Source: Clostridia bacterium
Lineage (GTDB): Bacteria > Bacillota_A > Clostridia > Oscillospirales > CAG-272
Direction: 5' to 3'
Assembly (NCBI GenBank): GCA_017414585.1
Contig: JAFQLN010000213.1
Span: 1 to 32,385 of the forward strand
Length of the DNA: 32,385 bases
In this document: one piece after another, positions 6,956 through 14,832 of the stretch
How positions within the stretch are numbered: the stretch's first letter is position 1
How the letters are laid out: each line of letters starts with the position of its first letter
The notes under the pieces: model-generated
The model's database searches: none
The model's input: the letters and a program-made list of their open reading frames with translations, nothing else
Told to the model about the DNA's origin: nothing
Program-made: the position numbers and the translations under genes

Positions 6956-8107
6956 TTACCGATCCTGTACATCCGTATCGTGGATTTTTACATTCATGCC
7001 GTTGACTTCGACCCCTTCCCCTGCGGGGATGAGGATGTATTTCTTTCCGTCGATCACGCGCGTTTCGACCATGAAGCTGCTCTTCGGATCGACCGTGATC
7101 TTCACCTGCGGCGTGACCACTTCAAATTTCTTCGCTTCGATGAGGTTGTTCGGATTGAGGGACACGCCCTTGCCGAACTGCTCGCTGAATTTGTCCGTGA
7201 ATACGTCGATTTTCTCCTGCGGCACGCCGCTGTCTGCGAGAATGGCGCCCACCTCGCGTGCATTGATCTCGAGCGGGTCGGGATCCTTCGTTTCCTTATG
7301 GACTTCGATCTTCTCGCGCATCTGTTCGTGCAGAGACTGCATGACATCGTAGCTGAAGTCATCTTCCAGCGACTCCGCGAGCACGGTCTGGAAGTTCTCC
7401 TTCTGCTCCGGTGCGGTCATCGGCACATCCGTTTTGAACAGTGCGTCAATGAATTCGGTGTGCATGGCATCCGGATTTTTCGCAAAGTACAGTGCGCTGT
7501 GGATATTCGCCGTTCTGTCCTCGAAGGAGGGAAACATAAAGCCGATGACCGGCGGCGGAACGATCTGTTCGCTTTCGTAGCCGTGGAATTCCTGCTTTGA
7601 CGCATTGTAGCCAAGCTCCGGTCTGCCGTCCTTCACGGGACAGACCGCACAGAGGATATAGCGGAAAATGGTATCGGATGCATCCGCATCGCTGTCATCC
7701 CGTCCCTTGCGCGGCACATCATAGGCATCGGATGCGAGCAGGATGAGATAGTTTTCATGCTCCATATCGAGTGCGGCAACTGCTTTTTCGTAAAACTGCT
7801 GCCGGACTTCTTCATCTTCCAGCCCGGTATTCCTGAGTGCCGAGAGCAGTCTGTGCTCATCGCTGTCCAGGACCTGCTGCATGGAAAAGCTCAGTCCAAT
7901 GAGATTTTTGCCTTCCGTTCCGCCGAGGGATGCACGGAAAATGCCCATGTATTTTTCCAGTTCCAGTTCCGGCATCAGTGCTGTGGACGCCTGTACCCGG
8001 GCGATGATCTGTCCGGTGGTATTGACATAGCAGCCGTAGATTTTGCCGATGCTGTTTTTATCCGGAGCCAGTCTCCGGCGGATTTCATTGCGTTCTTTCT
8101 GGTTCAT
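6956..8107 (-). CDS. DUF4317 domain-containing protein
   Basis: A 383-residue protein matching the DUF4317 family as I recall it from Clostridia: the N-terminus MNQKERNEIRRRLAPDKNSI, the GCYVNTTGQIIA segment, a mid-region with LLASDAYDVPRKGRDD, and the C-terminal LIPAGEGVEVNGMNVKIHD. Length fits the family. No catalytic motif, membrane segment or signal peptide is evident and the function is unknown. It is the first gene of a likely three-gene unit; an extended -10 box lies at 8149-8154. Confidence 0.82.
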   Translation of the reverse strand: MNQKERNEIRRRLAPDKNSIGKIYGCYVNTTGQIIARVQASTALMPELELEKYMGIFRASLGGTEGKNLIGLSFSMQQVLDSDEHRLLSALRNTGLEDEEVRQQFYEKAVAALDMEHENYLILLASDAYDVPRKGRDDSDADASDTIFRYILCAVCPVKDGRPELGYNASKQEFHGYESEQIVPPPVIGFMFPSFEDRTANIHSALYFAKNPDAMHTEFIDALFKTDVPMTAPEQKENFQTVLAESLEDDFSYDVMQSLHEQMREKIEVHKETKDPDPLEINAREVGAILADSGVPQEKIDVFTDKFSEQFGKGVSLNPNNLIEAKKFEVVTPQVKITVDPKSSFMVETRVIDGKKYILIPAGEGVEVNGMNVKIHDTDVQDR

Positions 8108-8148
8108 ATGTTTTGCCGTCTCCTGATCGGGTTCTGTTTCTTTCCTCT

Positions 8149-8157
8149 ATTATAGCA
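8149..8157 (-). promoter_or_regulatory. Extended -10 promoter of the DUF4317 operon
   Basis: Minus strand TGC-TATAAT (TATAAT at 8149-8154 with the TG one base further upstream). No good -35 hexamer is seen at 17 bp, so recognition probably relies on the extended -10. Confidence 0.6.
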
Positions 8158-8212
8158 TATCTGCCGTGTTTTCGCTGTCTTTTTTCAAATATTCACCGGT
8201 GAATTTCTTTTG

Positions 8213-9157
8213 TCAGCCGAGGCATTCTTCCAGTGCATCCAGTACAGCCGCCGTATTGTCCTCGGAGTATTCGATCTCCGCCGAGTAAAGCCGCGCCGTT
8301 TCGATCAGTTCGGCAAGGGATGCTTCTCCGTTCTTCCGGCATTCGCCCTCCCATATCGACCGGATCACGGCATAGCTGAGGACAGCAAACGCAAGCCGTG
8401 CATCGAGATCGAGAACATCCGCCGCGTCAGCCAGATGCCGGTTCACAAAGTACACGAGCAGCTGTTCCCACACGGTTTCTCCTTCAGCCGGTGCTTGGAG
8501 GAGACATTCTGCGTTCTCCGCGTTCAGGTATGCGAGTCTGTCATCCCACGCGGTCTCCATCCGTTCCAGTCCGTTATAGAATTCGCGCCACTGTTCCGGC
8601 GTGCGTCCGTACCAGACATCATCCGTCAGCCGGAAGATGCGTTCTGCCAGCGGCTCGGCGCGGTTCTGGAGGACTGCGAGAATGTTTTCCCGTTCGGCGA
8701 ACACCGCTTCCTCCCACGCCGAAGACGTTTCGTCCGCGTCATCCTCCTCCCACAGAATCCACCGGGTCACGGATTGTTTTTTCAGAAGCAGTTCCCCGAC
8801 CGCTTCGCATGCCAGCCCGAGTCCCATCTCCCGTCGTGCACAGAGTTCGTTATAAAAACGCGGATGATCCGTGCAGATCTGCGACAGATGCTCCTTGCCG
8901 CAGCGGATATAAATATCGCACAGTCCCGCGCTGTTGAGAAACGGACAGCGTTCGTTTTCGCAGAGCCGGAAATGCGCGCCATCTTCATCCTCGTCAATCG
9001 AATCGTGCAGATGTGCGCCGAATTCCCCGCTGACCGACCGGTAATATGCCAGCGTATCCGCGTCAATGCCGATTTCCCAGCCGATACAGCAGCTTTTGCG
9101 GCACGCGCCCGCCTTGCAGTGAAACTGCGGATAATAGTCCGGGACAAAAGTTTTCAT
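8213..9157 (-). CDS. FliB-like (flagellin lysine-N-methylase family) Cys-rich protein
   Basis: A 314-residue protein with the N-terminal cluster HCKAGACRKSCCIGWEI (C14, C19, C23, C24) and a second run of cysteines (C66, C71, C80, C86, C95, C106) around CPFLNSAGLC and ICTDHPRFY. This is the signature of proteins annotated flagellin lysine-N-methylase (FliB) and related metal-binding YkgJ-type domains. The clusters suggest an Fe-S or zinc site, in line with radical-type chemistry proposed for FliB. No flagellar gene is in the window, and many non-motile Clostridia carry this family, so flagellin need not be the substrate. ATG preceded by GGAGG. Unusually, a terminator-like hairpin and U-tract end only a few bases before this ribosome site. 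Confidence 0.8.
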   Translation of the reverse strand: MKTFVPDYYPQFHCKAGACRKSCCIGWEIGIDADTLAYYRSVSGEFGAHLHDSIDEDEDGAHFRLCENERCPFLNSAGLCDIYIRCGKEHLSQICTDHPRFYNELCARREMGLGLACEAVGELLLKKQSVTRWILWEEDDADETSSAWEEAVFAERENILAVLQNRAEPLAERIFRLTDDVWYGRTPEQWREFYNGLERMETAWDDRLAYLNAENAECLLQAPAEGETVWEQLLVYFVNRHLADAADVLDLDARLAFAVLSYAVIRSIWEGECRKNGEASLAELIETARLYSAEIEYSEDNTAAVLDALEECLG

Positions 9158-9175
9158 GCTGTTCCTCCATGAATG

Positions 9176-9213
9176 AAAAAATCAAACCGCTCCCCATTGG
9201 CATGAAGAGCGGT
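9176..9213 (-). terminator. Terminator/attenuator between rny and the FliB-like gene
   Basis: Minus strand: ACCGCTC (9207-9213) pairs with GAGCGGT (9186-9192), followed by TTGATTTTTTC. It is about 135 nt past the rny stop, and its T-run ends only about 8 nt before the ribosome site of the FliB-like gene. It can terminate rny but must be read through for any transcript starting upstream to express the downstream gene. Confidence 0.7.
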
Positions 9214-9221
9214 GATCTGCG

Positions 9222-9249
9222 ATTATTCCTGTTTTCCTATACATCCCAA
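9222..9249 (-). promoter_or_regulatory. Possible promoter for the FliB-like gene
   Basis: Minus strand TTGGGA (9244-9249), 16 bp, AATAAT (9222-9227). The start would fall just before the hairpin at 9186-9213, making the hairpin the leader of the FliB-like transcript. Weak match, tentative. Confidence 0.35.
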
Positions 9250-9346
9250 ATGAGTGATATGTCATTATCTGTCAAGAGAGTTTATATGGAAGCCGTTCGG
9301 TTCTGTTGTCCGGATGCGGATCGGTCCGCCGGCGGAATGTTCGATT

Positions 9347-10891
9347 TTATTTCGCGTAGTCGATTCTGCGGCTTTCGCGGATGATATGGACTTTGATCTG
9401 TCCGGGATATTCCAGTTCGTTTTCGATCTTCTTGACGATATCGCGTCCGATGATCGTCATCTGGTCGTCGCTGACGATTTCCGGCTTGACCATAATGCGG
9501 ATTTCGCGGCCAGCCTGGATTGCATACGATTTTTCAACGCCCTCGAATTCATTTGCGATTTCTTCGAGCTTGGTGAGACGCTTGATGTAGTTTTCAAGGT
9601 TTTCACGTCTTGCACCGGGACGTGCTGCGGAAATAGCGTCCGCTGCCTGAATGATCAGAGCTGTGATGGACTGTGCTTCCACGTCGCCGTGGTGTGCTTC
9701 AATCGCGTGGATGATTTCCTTGGATTCCTTGTACTTACGGGCAATTTCTACGCCGAGCTGTACATGGGAGCCTTCGACTTCCTGCGTCAGTGCCTTACCG
9801 ATGTCATGCAGCAGACCTGCGCGCTTGGCAAGCATACTGTCCGCACCGAGTTCGTCCGCGATCATGCCGGCAAGCAGAGCGACTTCCACGGAGTGCGCGA
9901 GGACGTTCTGCCCGTAACTGGTACGATACTTGAGTCTGCCGAGGAGCTTGACGAGTTCCGGATTGATGCCGTGGATGCCGGTATCGAAGGTGGCTCTTTC
10001 CCCTGCCTGTTTGATGGTATTTTCCACTTCGCGGCGGGCTTTTTCAACCATTTCTTCGATGCGGGTCGGGTGAATGCGTCCGTCGGAGATAAGCTTTTCA
10101 AGTGCCAGTCTTGCGATTTCGCGGCGGACGGGATCAAAGCTCGAGACGGTGATGGCTTCCGGCGTGTCGTCAATGATGAGGTCAACACCGGTGAGGGTTT
10201 CAATCGTACGGATGTTGCGGCCTTCACGTCCGATGATGCGTCCCTTCATTTCTTCGCCCGGGAGCGGAACAACGGAAACGGTGATTTCGGATACATGGTC
10301 GGCGGCGCAGCGCTGAACGGCGAGAGCGATGATTTCGCGTGCCTTGTCGTCGGCGTCTTCCTTGAACTGCGCTTCCAGTTCGGTGATCTTCTGTGCCTGC
10401 TCATGCTTGATTTCGCTTTCGAGCTGTGCGATGAGCTTGGCAGTCGCTTCTTCGGCGGTCATGCCGGCGATCTTCTGCAGGGTTTCAAACTGATCCTCTT
10501 TGATCTTTTCGATCTGTTCGTTCAGTTCGGTGGTTTCCTTGAGTTTTTTGGAAAGCGACTCGTCTTTCTTTTCGAGTGCTTCCATCTTGCGGTCGAGGGA
10601 TTCTTCTTTGGATGCGGCGCGGCGTTCCTGTCTGGTCAGCTCACTCCGTCTTTCCTTTAATTCCAGTTCAAATTCGTTCTTGGTCTGAAGGATTTCTTCC
10701 TTCGCTTCAAGCAGAGCTTCTTTTTTCTTGGTTTCGGCGGATTTGATGCCGTCTTCCAGAATTTTACGCGCCTGTTCTTCTGCCGAACCGATTTCTGCTT
10801 CGCCAACCTTCTTGCGATAAATGATGCCGAAGAGGAAGCCGGCTCCGAGGCATACGACACCGGAGATAATTGCTGCAACGATAGGACTCAT
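9347..10891 (-). CDS. rny: Ribonuclease Y
   Basis: RNase Y, the membrane-anchored endoribonuclease that starts mRNA decay in many Bacillota. The 514-residue length matches the family (about 520). Order: one N-terminal membrane helix (about 4-25), a long charged coiled coil (about 30-200), a KH domain with [11 protein letters not shown] (217-227), and an HD domain with the metal-binding H362-D363 in GLLHDIGKA plus [10 protein letters not shown] (333-342) and [10 protein letters not shown]. The C-terminus [14 protein letters not shown] is typical. The start is set at MSPIVAAII because AAAGGAGG lies 5-6 nt upstream; an upstream in-frame ATG at 10927 lacks such a site. A strong promoter at 11020-11048 gives a leader of about 120 nt. 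Confidence 0.96.
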   Translation of the reverse strand: MSPIVAAIISGVVCLGAGFLFGIIYRKKVGEAEIGSAEEQARKILEDGIKSAETKKKEALLEAKEEILQTKNEFELELKERRSELTRQERRAASKEESLDRKMEALEKKDESLSKKLKETTELNEQIEKIKEDQFETLQKIAGMTAEEATAKLIAQLESEIKHEQAQKITELEAQFKEDADDKAREIIALAVQRCAADHVSEITVSVVPLPGEEMKGRIIGREGRNIRTIETLTGVDLIIDDTPEAITVSSFDPVRREIARLALEKLISDGRIHPTRIEEMVEKARREVENTIKQAGERATFDTGIHGINPELVKLLGRLKYRTSYGQNVLAHSVEVALLAGMIADELGADSMLAKRAGLLHDIGKALTQEVEGSHVQLGVEIARKYKESKEIIHAIEAHHGDVEAQSITALIIQAADAISAARPGARRENLENYIKRLTKLEEIANEFEGVEKSYAIQAGREIRIMVKPEIVSDDQMTIIGRDIVKKIENELEYPGQIKVHIIRESRRIDYAK

Positions 10892-11019
10892 CCCGCACCT
10901 CCTTTGGTTTGATGATATTTTGTTCATGATTCTACCTTTTGCTTTTATGTTGTTTACTTACGTGTGATATGTCTGAATCAATCCGCACCTGCGGGGAAGA
11001 CAAAAACATACTACTTTAT

Positions 11020-11048
11020 ATTATAACTCAAGCATTCTTCAAAGTCAA
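11020..11048 (-). promoter_or_regulatory. Sigma-A promoter of rny
   Basis: Minus strand TTGACT (-35, 11043-11048), 17 bp, TATAAT (-10, 11020-11025). This near-consensus promoter fits constitutive expression. Confidence 0.88.
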
Positions 11049-11135
11049 GACGTAATTTGTAATTCCAGCCGCCCCGGAATAGGGAAATCTGTCATTATTC
11101 GGACAAAGTTTACGATTTGCTCAAATTTGGGGAGA

Positions 11136-11179
11136 AAGAAAAAATGCCGGTCCCCCTTCCTTTTCGGAAGAATCCGGCA
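11136..11179 (-). terminator. Intrinsic terminator of the TauE/SafE gene
   Basis: Minus strand: TGCCGG with nested CTTCC pairs with GGAAG and CCGGCA around a GAAAA loop (arms within 11145-11179), followed by TTTTTTC. It lies 23 nt after the stop codon. Confidence 0.85.
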
Positions 11180-11201
11180 GTGAGCAGACGTTAAGAACGC
11201 A

Positions 11202-11942
11202 TCAGGCGAAAATTTTAAGAAGGTTGACGACGACAATCAGTGCGCCGACGAACATCATCAGGGGTTTGAGCGGGAGTTTTTTGCACAGCAGAGCTGCCAA
11301 GGGAGCGGCAAACACACCGCCGAGAATCAGTCCGAGCACAGCGGGAAGCGCATCGCCGAGGGAGCCGATGGTAAGAAAGAACGTCACGCTTTCCGCAACG
11401 GTGACGAAGAATTCCGCCGCGTTGACCGAGCCGATCGTCTTGCGGATATCGCAGTCAGCCGCAACGAGGGTGGATGTGACAACCGGTCCCCATCCGCCGC
11501 CGCCGAGGGAATCGCTGAAGCCGCCGATAAGAGCCAGCGGATACACGCCGAACCCGACTTTTCTGCCCTTCTTTTCCTTTTTCGAGAAGGCTTTGCAGAA
11601 AATCACCGCACCCATCACGACGAGGTAGGCACTGATGAGGGGGGAGAGAATCGAATCATCCACATTGGTAAGGATGTACGCACCGATCACGCCGCCCGCA
11701 ATCCCCGGAATGATCAGGGAAAGAAAGAGCTTTTTATCGACGTTTTTCATCGTGAAGTGCGAAATGCCGGAAAACAGGGTGGTGAAGATTTCCGCCGTAT
11801 GGACGCAGAAGGACGACATCGCCGACGGAATCCCGAGTCCGCGCAGAAGACTGCTGCACGACACGCCATACGCCATTCCCAGCGTTCCGTCCACCATCTG
11901 CGCGATAAATCCGCAGAAGAGACAAATCAGAAAGATTTTCAT
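11202..11942 (-). CDS. TauE/SafE family membrane permease
   Basis: A 246-residue integral membrane protein of the TauE/SafE (formerly DUF81) family, proposed exporters of sulfite, sulfoacetate or other organosulfur anions. Seen: an N-terminal helix with the family hallmark GFIAQMVDGTLGMAYGV (10-26) and its repeat GGFSDSLGGGGWGPV in the second half, consistent with the internal duplication of this family, and 7-8 hydrophobic helices. The start is MKIFLICLF, preceded by AAGGAA; a longer reading would overlap the promoter. It has its own promoter and terminator. The divergent neighbour encodes a MalY/PatB-type C-S lyase, so a sulfur-related pairing is plausible but only inferred. Confidence 0.88.
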   Translation of the reverse strand: MKIFLICLFCGFIAQMVDGTLGMAYGVSCSSLLRGLGIPSAMSSFCVHTAEIFTTLFSGISHFTMKNVDKKLFLSLIIPGIAGGVIGAYILTNVDDSILSPLISAYLVVMGAVIFCKAFSKKEKKGRKVGFGVYPLALIGGFSDSLGGGGWGPVVTSTLVAADCDIRKTIGSVNAAEFFVTVAESVTFFLTIGSLGDALPAVLGLILGGVFAAPLAALLCKKLPLKPLMMFVGALIVVVNLLKIFA

Positions 11943-11979
11943 TATATCGTATTCCTTATAGATGTCATAAGTTTTCTTT

Positions 11980-12008
11980 ATTATACAAAAATCTCCCGCA
12001 GAGTGCAA
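11980..12008 (-). promoter_or_regulatory. Sigma-A promoter of the TauE/SafE gene
   Basis: Minus strand TTGCAC (-35, 12003-12008), 17 bp, TATAAT (-10, 11980-11985). It is divergent from the malY-like promoter 112 bp away. Confidence 0.85.
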
Positions 12009-12119
12009 GCGCACGGAACAAAAAAATCCCTCTCACAGCGGAAACGGACAAATCCCGGCGGAAAAAGAAAAAATCCACCCAGTCCTGCAAAATTTCTTTC
12101 GCATCCTGTGCACAAGTAC

Positions 12120-12148
12120 TTGCATTTTTGTGATCAATGTGCTATCCT
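12120..12148 (+). promoter_or_regulatory. Promoter of the MalY/PatB-like gene
   Basis: TTGCAT (-35, 12120-12125), 17 bp, TATCCT (-10, 12143-12148). The start would lie about 30 nt before the ATG at 12188. Confidence 0.65.
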
Positions 12149-12187
12149 GTTTTCTGATAGCAAACACACTTCAGAAAGGATTTTTCC

Positions 12188-13381
12188 ATGAAATACGACT
12201 TTACAACCATTATGGACCGTCATGGTCACGACGCCATCGCCGTGGACAATCCGCCGCAGCAGCCGAAGGACGGTTTTGACCTCATCCCCATGGGTGTGGC
12301 AGACATGAACTTCGCTACCGCCCCCTCCATTCTCGCAGCGATCCGCGGACGGCTGGAACATCCCGCTTTCGGCTACTTCAATCCGCGTGACGAATATTTC
12401 GATGCCATCATCCGCTGGCAGTCGGAACGCAACGGCGTAACCGCTCTGGACCGCAGTGCCATCAGTTTCCACAACGGCGTGCTCGGCAGTGTTGCGTCCG
12501 CGCTGAATGCCATGCAGCCGCACGACAGAAAGGTGCTCATCCACGCGCCGACCTACACCGGCTTCATCGGCGTGCTGGAAAATGCGGGCTTTGAGCTGAT
12601 CTACACTCAGCTGCAGAAGGATGAAAACGGCGTCTGGCGCATTGACCCTGCCGACATGGAAGCGAAAATTCTCGAGCACGGTCTGACCGCGGCTGTTTTC
12701 TGCTCCCCGCACAACCCGAGCGGACGTGTCTGGGAAAAATGGGAAATCGAGCAGGCAATGTCGATATATGAAAAATACAATATGGACGTTGTATCGGACG
12801 AAATCTGGTCCGACCTCGTTCTCTGCGGACACAAGCACATCCCCACGCAGTCGGTATCGGAATATGCACGCACCCACACTGCCGCCATGTACGCACCGAC
12901 GAAGACCTTCAACCTCGCGGGCATCACCGGCAGCTATTCGATTATTTATAACGAAGACCTGCGTGCACGTGTGGTCCGTCAGACGGGACTGTCCCACTAC
13001 AGCAATATGAACGTGCTCTCCATGTATGCGCTGATCGGTGCGTATTCCCCGGAAGGTGCAGAGTGGTGCGATGAACTGCGCGAAGTCCTGACCGGCAATG
13101 TGAAATTCGCCTGCGCATACATCCGCGAGCATTTCAAGGGAGTCAGCGTGAGCGAAGCCGAAGGAACCTATATGCTCTTCCCGGACTGCTCGGAATGGTG
13201 TGCGGCACACGGCAAGACGCTCGACGACATCCTGCACGCGGCATGGGACAAGGGCATTGCGTTCATTGACGGACGCCCCTTCCACGGTCCGTGCCACCTG
13301 CGCATCAATGTAGCTCTCCCCCGTGCACGTGTGGAGGAAGCCTTTGCCCGCATGGACAAGTATGTCTTCAACGCCGAATAA
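12188..13381 (+). CDS. MalY/PatB family PLP-dependent C-S lyase/aminotransferase
   Basis: A 397-residue fold-type I PLP enzyme. The N-terminus MKYDFTTIMDRHG...DLIPMGVADMNF is typical of MalY/PatB proteins (cystathionine beta-lyase type), as are GYFNPRDEY, the SPHNPSGRVW motif (N176), DEIWSDL with D204 contacting the pyridine nitrogen, and APTKTFNLAG with K239 as the Schiff-base lysine. Expected reaction: beta-elimination of cystathionine or cysteine conjugates to pyruvate, ammonia and a thiol. ATG preceded by AGAAAGGA. It is a single-gene unit with its own promoter and a bidirectional terminator. A sulfur-anion-type permease is divergently transcribed next door. The exact substrate cannot be read from sequence. 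Confidence 0.9.
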   Translation: MKYDFTTIMDRHGHDAIAVDNPPQQPKDGFDLIPMGVADMNFATAPSILAAIRGRLEHPAFGYFNPRDEYFDAIIRWQSERNGVTALDRSAISFHNGVLGSVASALNAMQPHDRKVLIHAPTYTGFIGVLENAGFELIYTQLQKDENGVWRIDPADMEAKILEHGLTAAVFCSPHNPSGRVWEKWEIEQAMSIYEKYNMDVVSDEIWSDLVLCGHKHIPTQSVSEYARTHTAAMYAPTKTFNLAGITGSYSIIYNEDLRARVVRQTGLSHYSNMNVLSMYALIGAYSPEGAEWCDELREVLTGNVKFACAYIREHFKGVSVSEAEGTYMLFPDCSEWCAAHGKTLDDILHAAWDKGIAFIDGRPFHGPCHLRINVALPRARVEEAFARMDKYVFNAE

Positions 13382-13402
13382 ACCGGACAAACTGCATAAA
13401 AC

Positions 13403-13440
13403 AGAAAACAGACCTCTGCCATCGGCTCGGGTCTGTTTTT
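13403..13440. terminator. Bidirectional terminator between malY-like gene and thioesterase gene
   Basis: AACAGACC (13407-13414) pairs with GGTCTGTT (13430-13437). It is followed by a T-run on the plus strand and, read on the minus strand, by TTCTGTTTT. It serves the convergent genes ending at 13381 and 13455. Confidence 0.85.
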
Positions 13441-13454
13441 GTATTGGGTAAAAA

Positions 13455-13910
13455 TCAGCGATAACGCTGTTTTTTCCGTTCCTCGGCTGCCTGATATTCC
13501 GCTTTTTCTTCGTCAGTCTGCGGAATCACGCCGGGGACGGGGGACGGTTTATCATCTTCCCCGAGTGCAACCATGACAATAAAGGCACGGTTGATCTGCA
13601 CCCGAGTCCCGTCTGCGTGTTCGACAAAGGAATCCACGCGGATCTCGAGCGAGGTCGTCCCCGCATACGTGACTTTTCCGCAGAGCACAACAAGATCGTT
13701 CGCATAGGCGGGTGCGATGAAATGCAGGTTGTCGATGGCAACGGTGGAGACGTTTTTCTCCGCATGACGGCGTGCGACAATGCCGGCTGTCATATCAATC
13801 CACGACAGCAGCGTTCCTCCGAACAGCCGCCGGCTTCCGTTCAAATCGGACTGATTGACCAGATGCACCTGCTCGGTATAGCTCTGTGCGGGCGTTTTTT
13901 TCTTTTCCAT
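13455..13910 (-). CDS. Acyl-CoA thioesterase (hotdog fold)
   Basis: A 151-residue hotdog-fold protein of the acyl-CoA hydrolase family. The segment NGSRRLFGGTLLSWIDMTAG (24-43) is the usual N-terminal hotdog motif with a candidate catalytic Asp (D39). It is followed by NLHFIAPAYANDLVVLCGKV and a strand with TSLEIRVDSFVE. Expected reaction: hydrolysis of acyl-CoA to free acid and CoA. The C-terminal tail is charged and repetitive (EEKAEYQAAEERKKQ). Its ribosome site GGAGGGG lies inside the last codons of the upstream isomerase-like gene and only 4 bp separate the two, so translation is probably coupled. Third gene of the GH42 operon, an odd partner for sugar enzymes. Confidence 0.85.
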   Translation of the reverse strand: MEKKKTPAQSYTEQVHLVNQSDLNGSRRLFGGTLLSWIDMTAGIVARRHAEKNVSTVAIDNLHFIAPAYANDLVVLCGKVTYAGTTSLEIRVDSFVEHADGTRVQINRAFIVMVALGEDDKPSPVPGVIPQTDEEKAEYQAAEERKKQRYR

Positions 13911-13914
13911 CTGT

Positions 13915-14796
13915 TTACCCCTCCGCGCTCACCTTTTCCCAGTATTCGCGTGCGGGAACCATGCAGTCCTCATCGTAAATGCCGTGCAGGAACATATCGC
14001 CCGTGTAGCCCGTCTGTCTGAGCAGCTGCGCGGTATAGCCGAAATCGACGATGCCGTATCCGGTGCCGCAGAAGTCGATCCCGTCGCCCGCGCGGATATC
14101 CTTGCCGTGTGCGATGACGATATCGCCGCCGAACAGGTCAAAGGCGTGTGCGATGGTGGAACGGACATTTTCCTCCCGTGCGGTACCGACATGGAAAAGG
14201 TTCGCGCAGTCGAGAATCATTTTCAGCTTATCCGAGCCGATTTCGTCCATCACGCGGCGGGCAGCCTCCGGCGTGCGGATGACATTCGAGGCTTCCGACT
14301 CAATCGCCAGCGTGATGCCGTGCTTTTCGGCTTCCTCCACCGCTTTCGCCATGGTCGGAAACATCCGGTTCCATGCCGATTCTTCGGTATTTTCCGGTGA
14401 GGGACGCCAGAGATGATCGCGGTTTCCCGTTCCGGAACAGAGCGAAATCATCCTGCAGCCGAGCGCATCCGCCGCATCCATGAGGACGGACAGCCGGCGA
14501 AGACCTTCCGTACGGATATCTTCATCCGGATGCGCCATATTGAACGTGCCGTTGATGACCATGATGGGCAGGTCATGTCCGGACTGTGCGCGTTCGGCGG
14601 CTTTCAGGGCGGCGGAAGGGATCACGGCGGGAATTTCGATCTGTCCGTTCGGGACAAAGCCGGTTTCGGCAATGGACGAGAACGCAAACTGCGTACAGGT
14701 ATAGCCCATCGCGCGGATTTTTCCGAACAGAAGGTCAGCAGAGAGAAGGGGCGTGCCGGTTTTTTCAAAATCAGTGGTGCAGATGCCTGTACGCAT
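13915..14796 (-). CDS. Sugar phosphate isomerase/epimerase-like TIM barrel
   Basis: A 293-residue protein of the xylose-isomerase-like TIM-barrel superfamily (AP endonuclease 2-type). Metal ligands are suggested by LAIESEASNV, MILDCANLFHVG and IVIAHGKDIRAG, each placing Glu, Asp or His at strand ends. The segment GYGIVDFGYTAQLLRQTGYTG is the usual end of sugar isomerase/epimerase members. Expected role: isomerisation or epimerisation of a sugar or sugar derivative. It follows the GH42 gene by 36 bp and overlaps the ribosome site of the thioesterase gene, so it sits in a carbohydrate operon. ATG preceded by GGAGGT. The precise sugar is unknown. Confidence 0.85.
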   Translation of the reverse strand: MRTGICTTDFEKTGTPLLSADLLFGKIRAMGYTCTQFAFSSIAETGFVPNGQIEIPAVIPSAALKAAERAQSGHDLPIMVINGTFNMAHPDEDIRTEGLRRLSVLMDAADALGCRMISLCSGTGNRDHLWRPSPENTEESAWNRMFPTMAKAVEEAEKHGITLAIESEASNVIRTPEAARRVMDEIGSDKLKMILDCANLFHVGTAREENVRSTIAHAFDLFGGDIVIAHGKDIRAGDGIDFCGTGYGIVDFGYTAQLLRQTGYTGDMFLHGIYDEDCMVPAREYWEKVSAEG

Positions 14797-14832
14797 AGCG
14801 ATACCTCCGGTCTATAATTGAATATGATAGCT

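Larger units (their letters stand above)
10892..11201. other. Intergenic region between rny and the TauE-like gene
   Basis: About 310 bp with no convincing gene. It contains the rny promoter and leader (10892-11048) and the terminator of the TauE/SafE gene (11136-11179). The leader includes a short CCGCA/TGCGG inverted repeat near 10983. No riboswitch class was recognised. Confidence 0.6.

Noticed and set aside
12134..13390. 418-codon minus-strand frame opposite the MalY-like gene
   Set aside because: Antisense shadow; it crosses the promoter of the real gene and has no recognisable domain.
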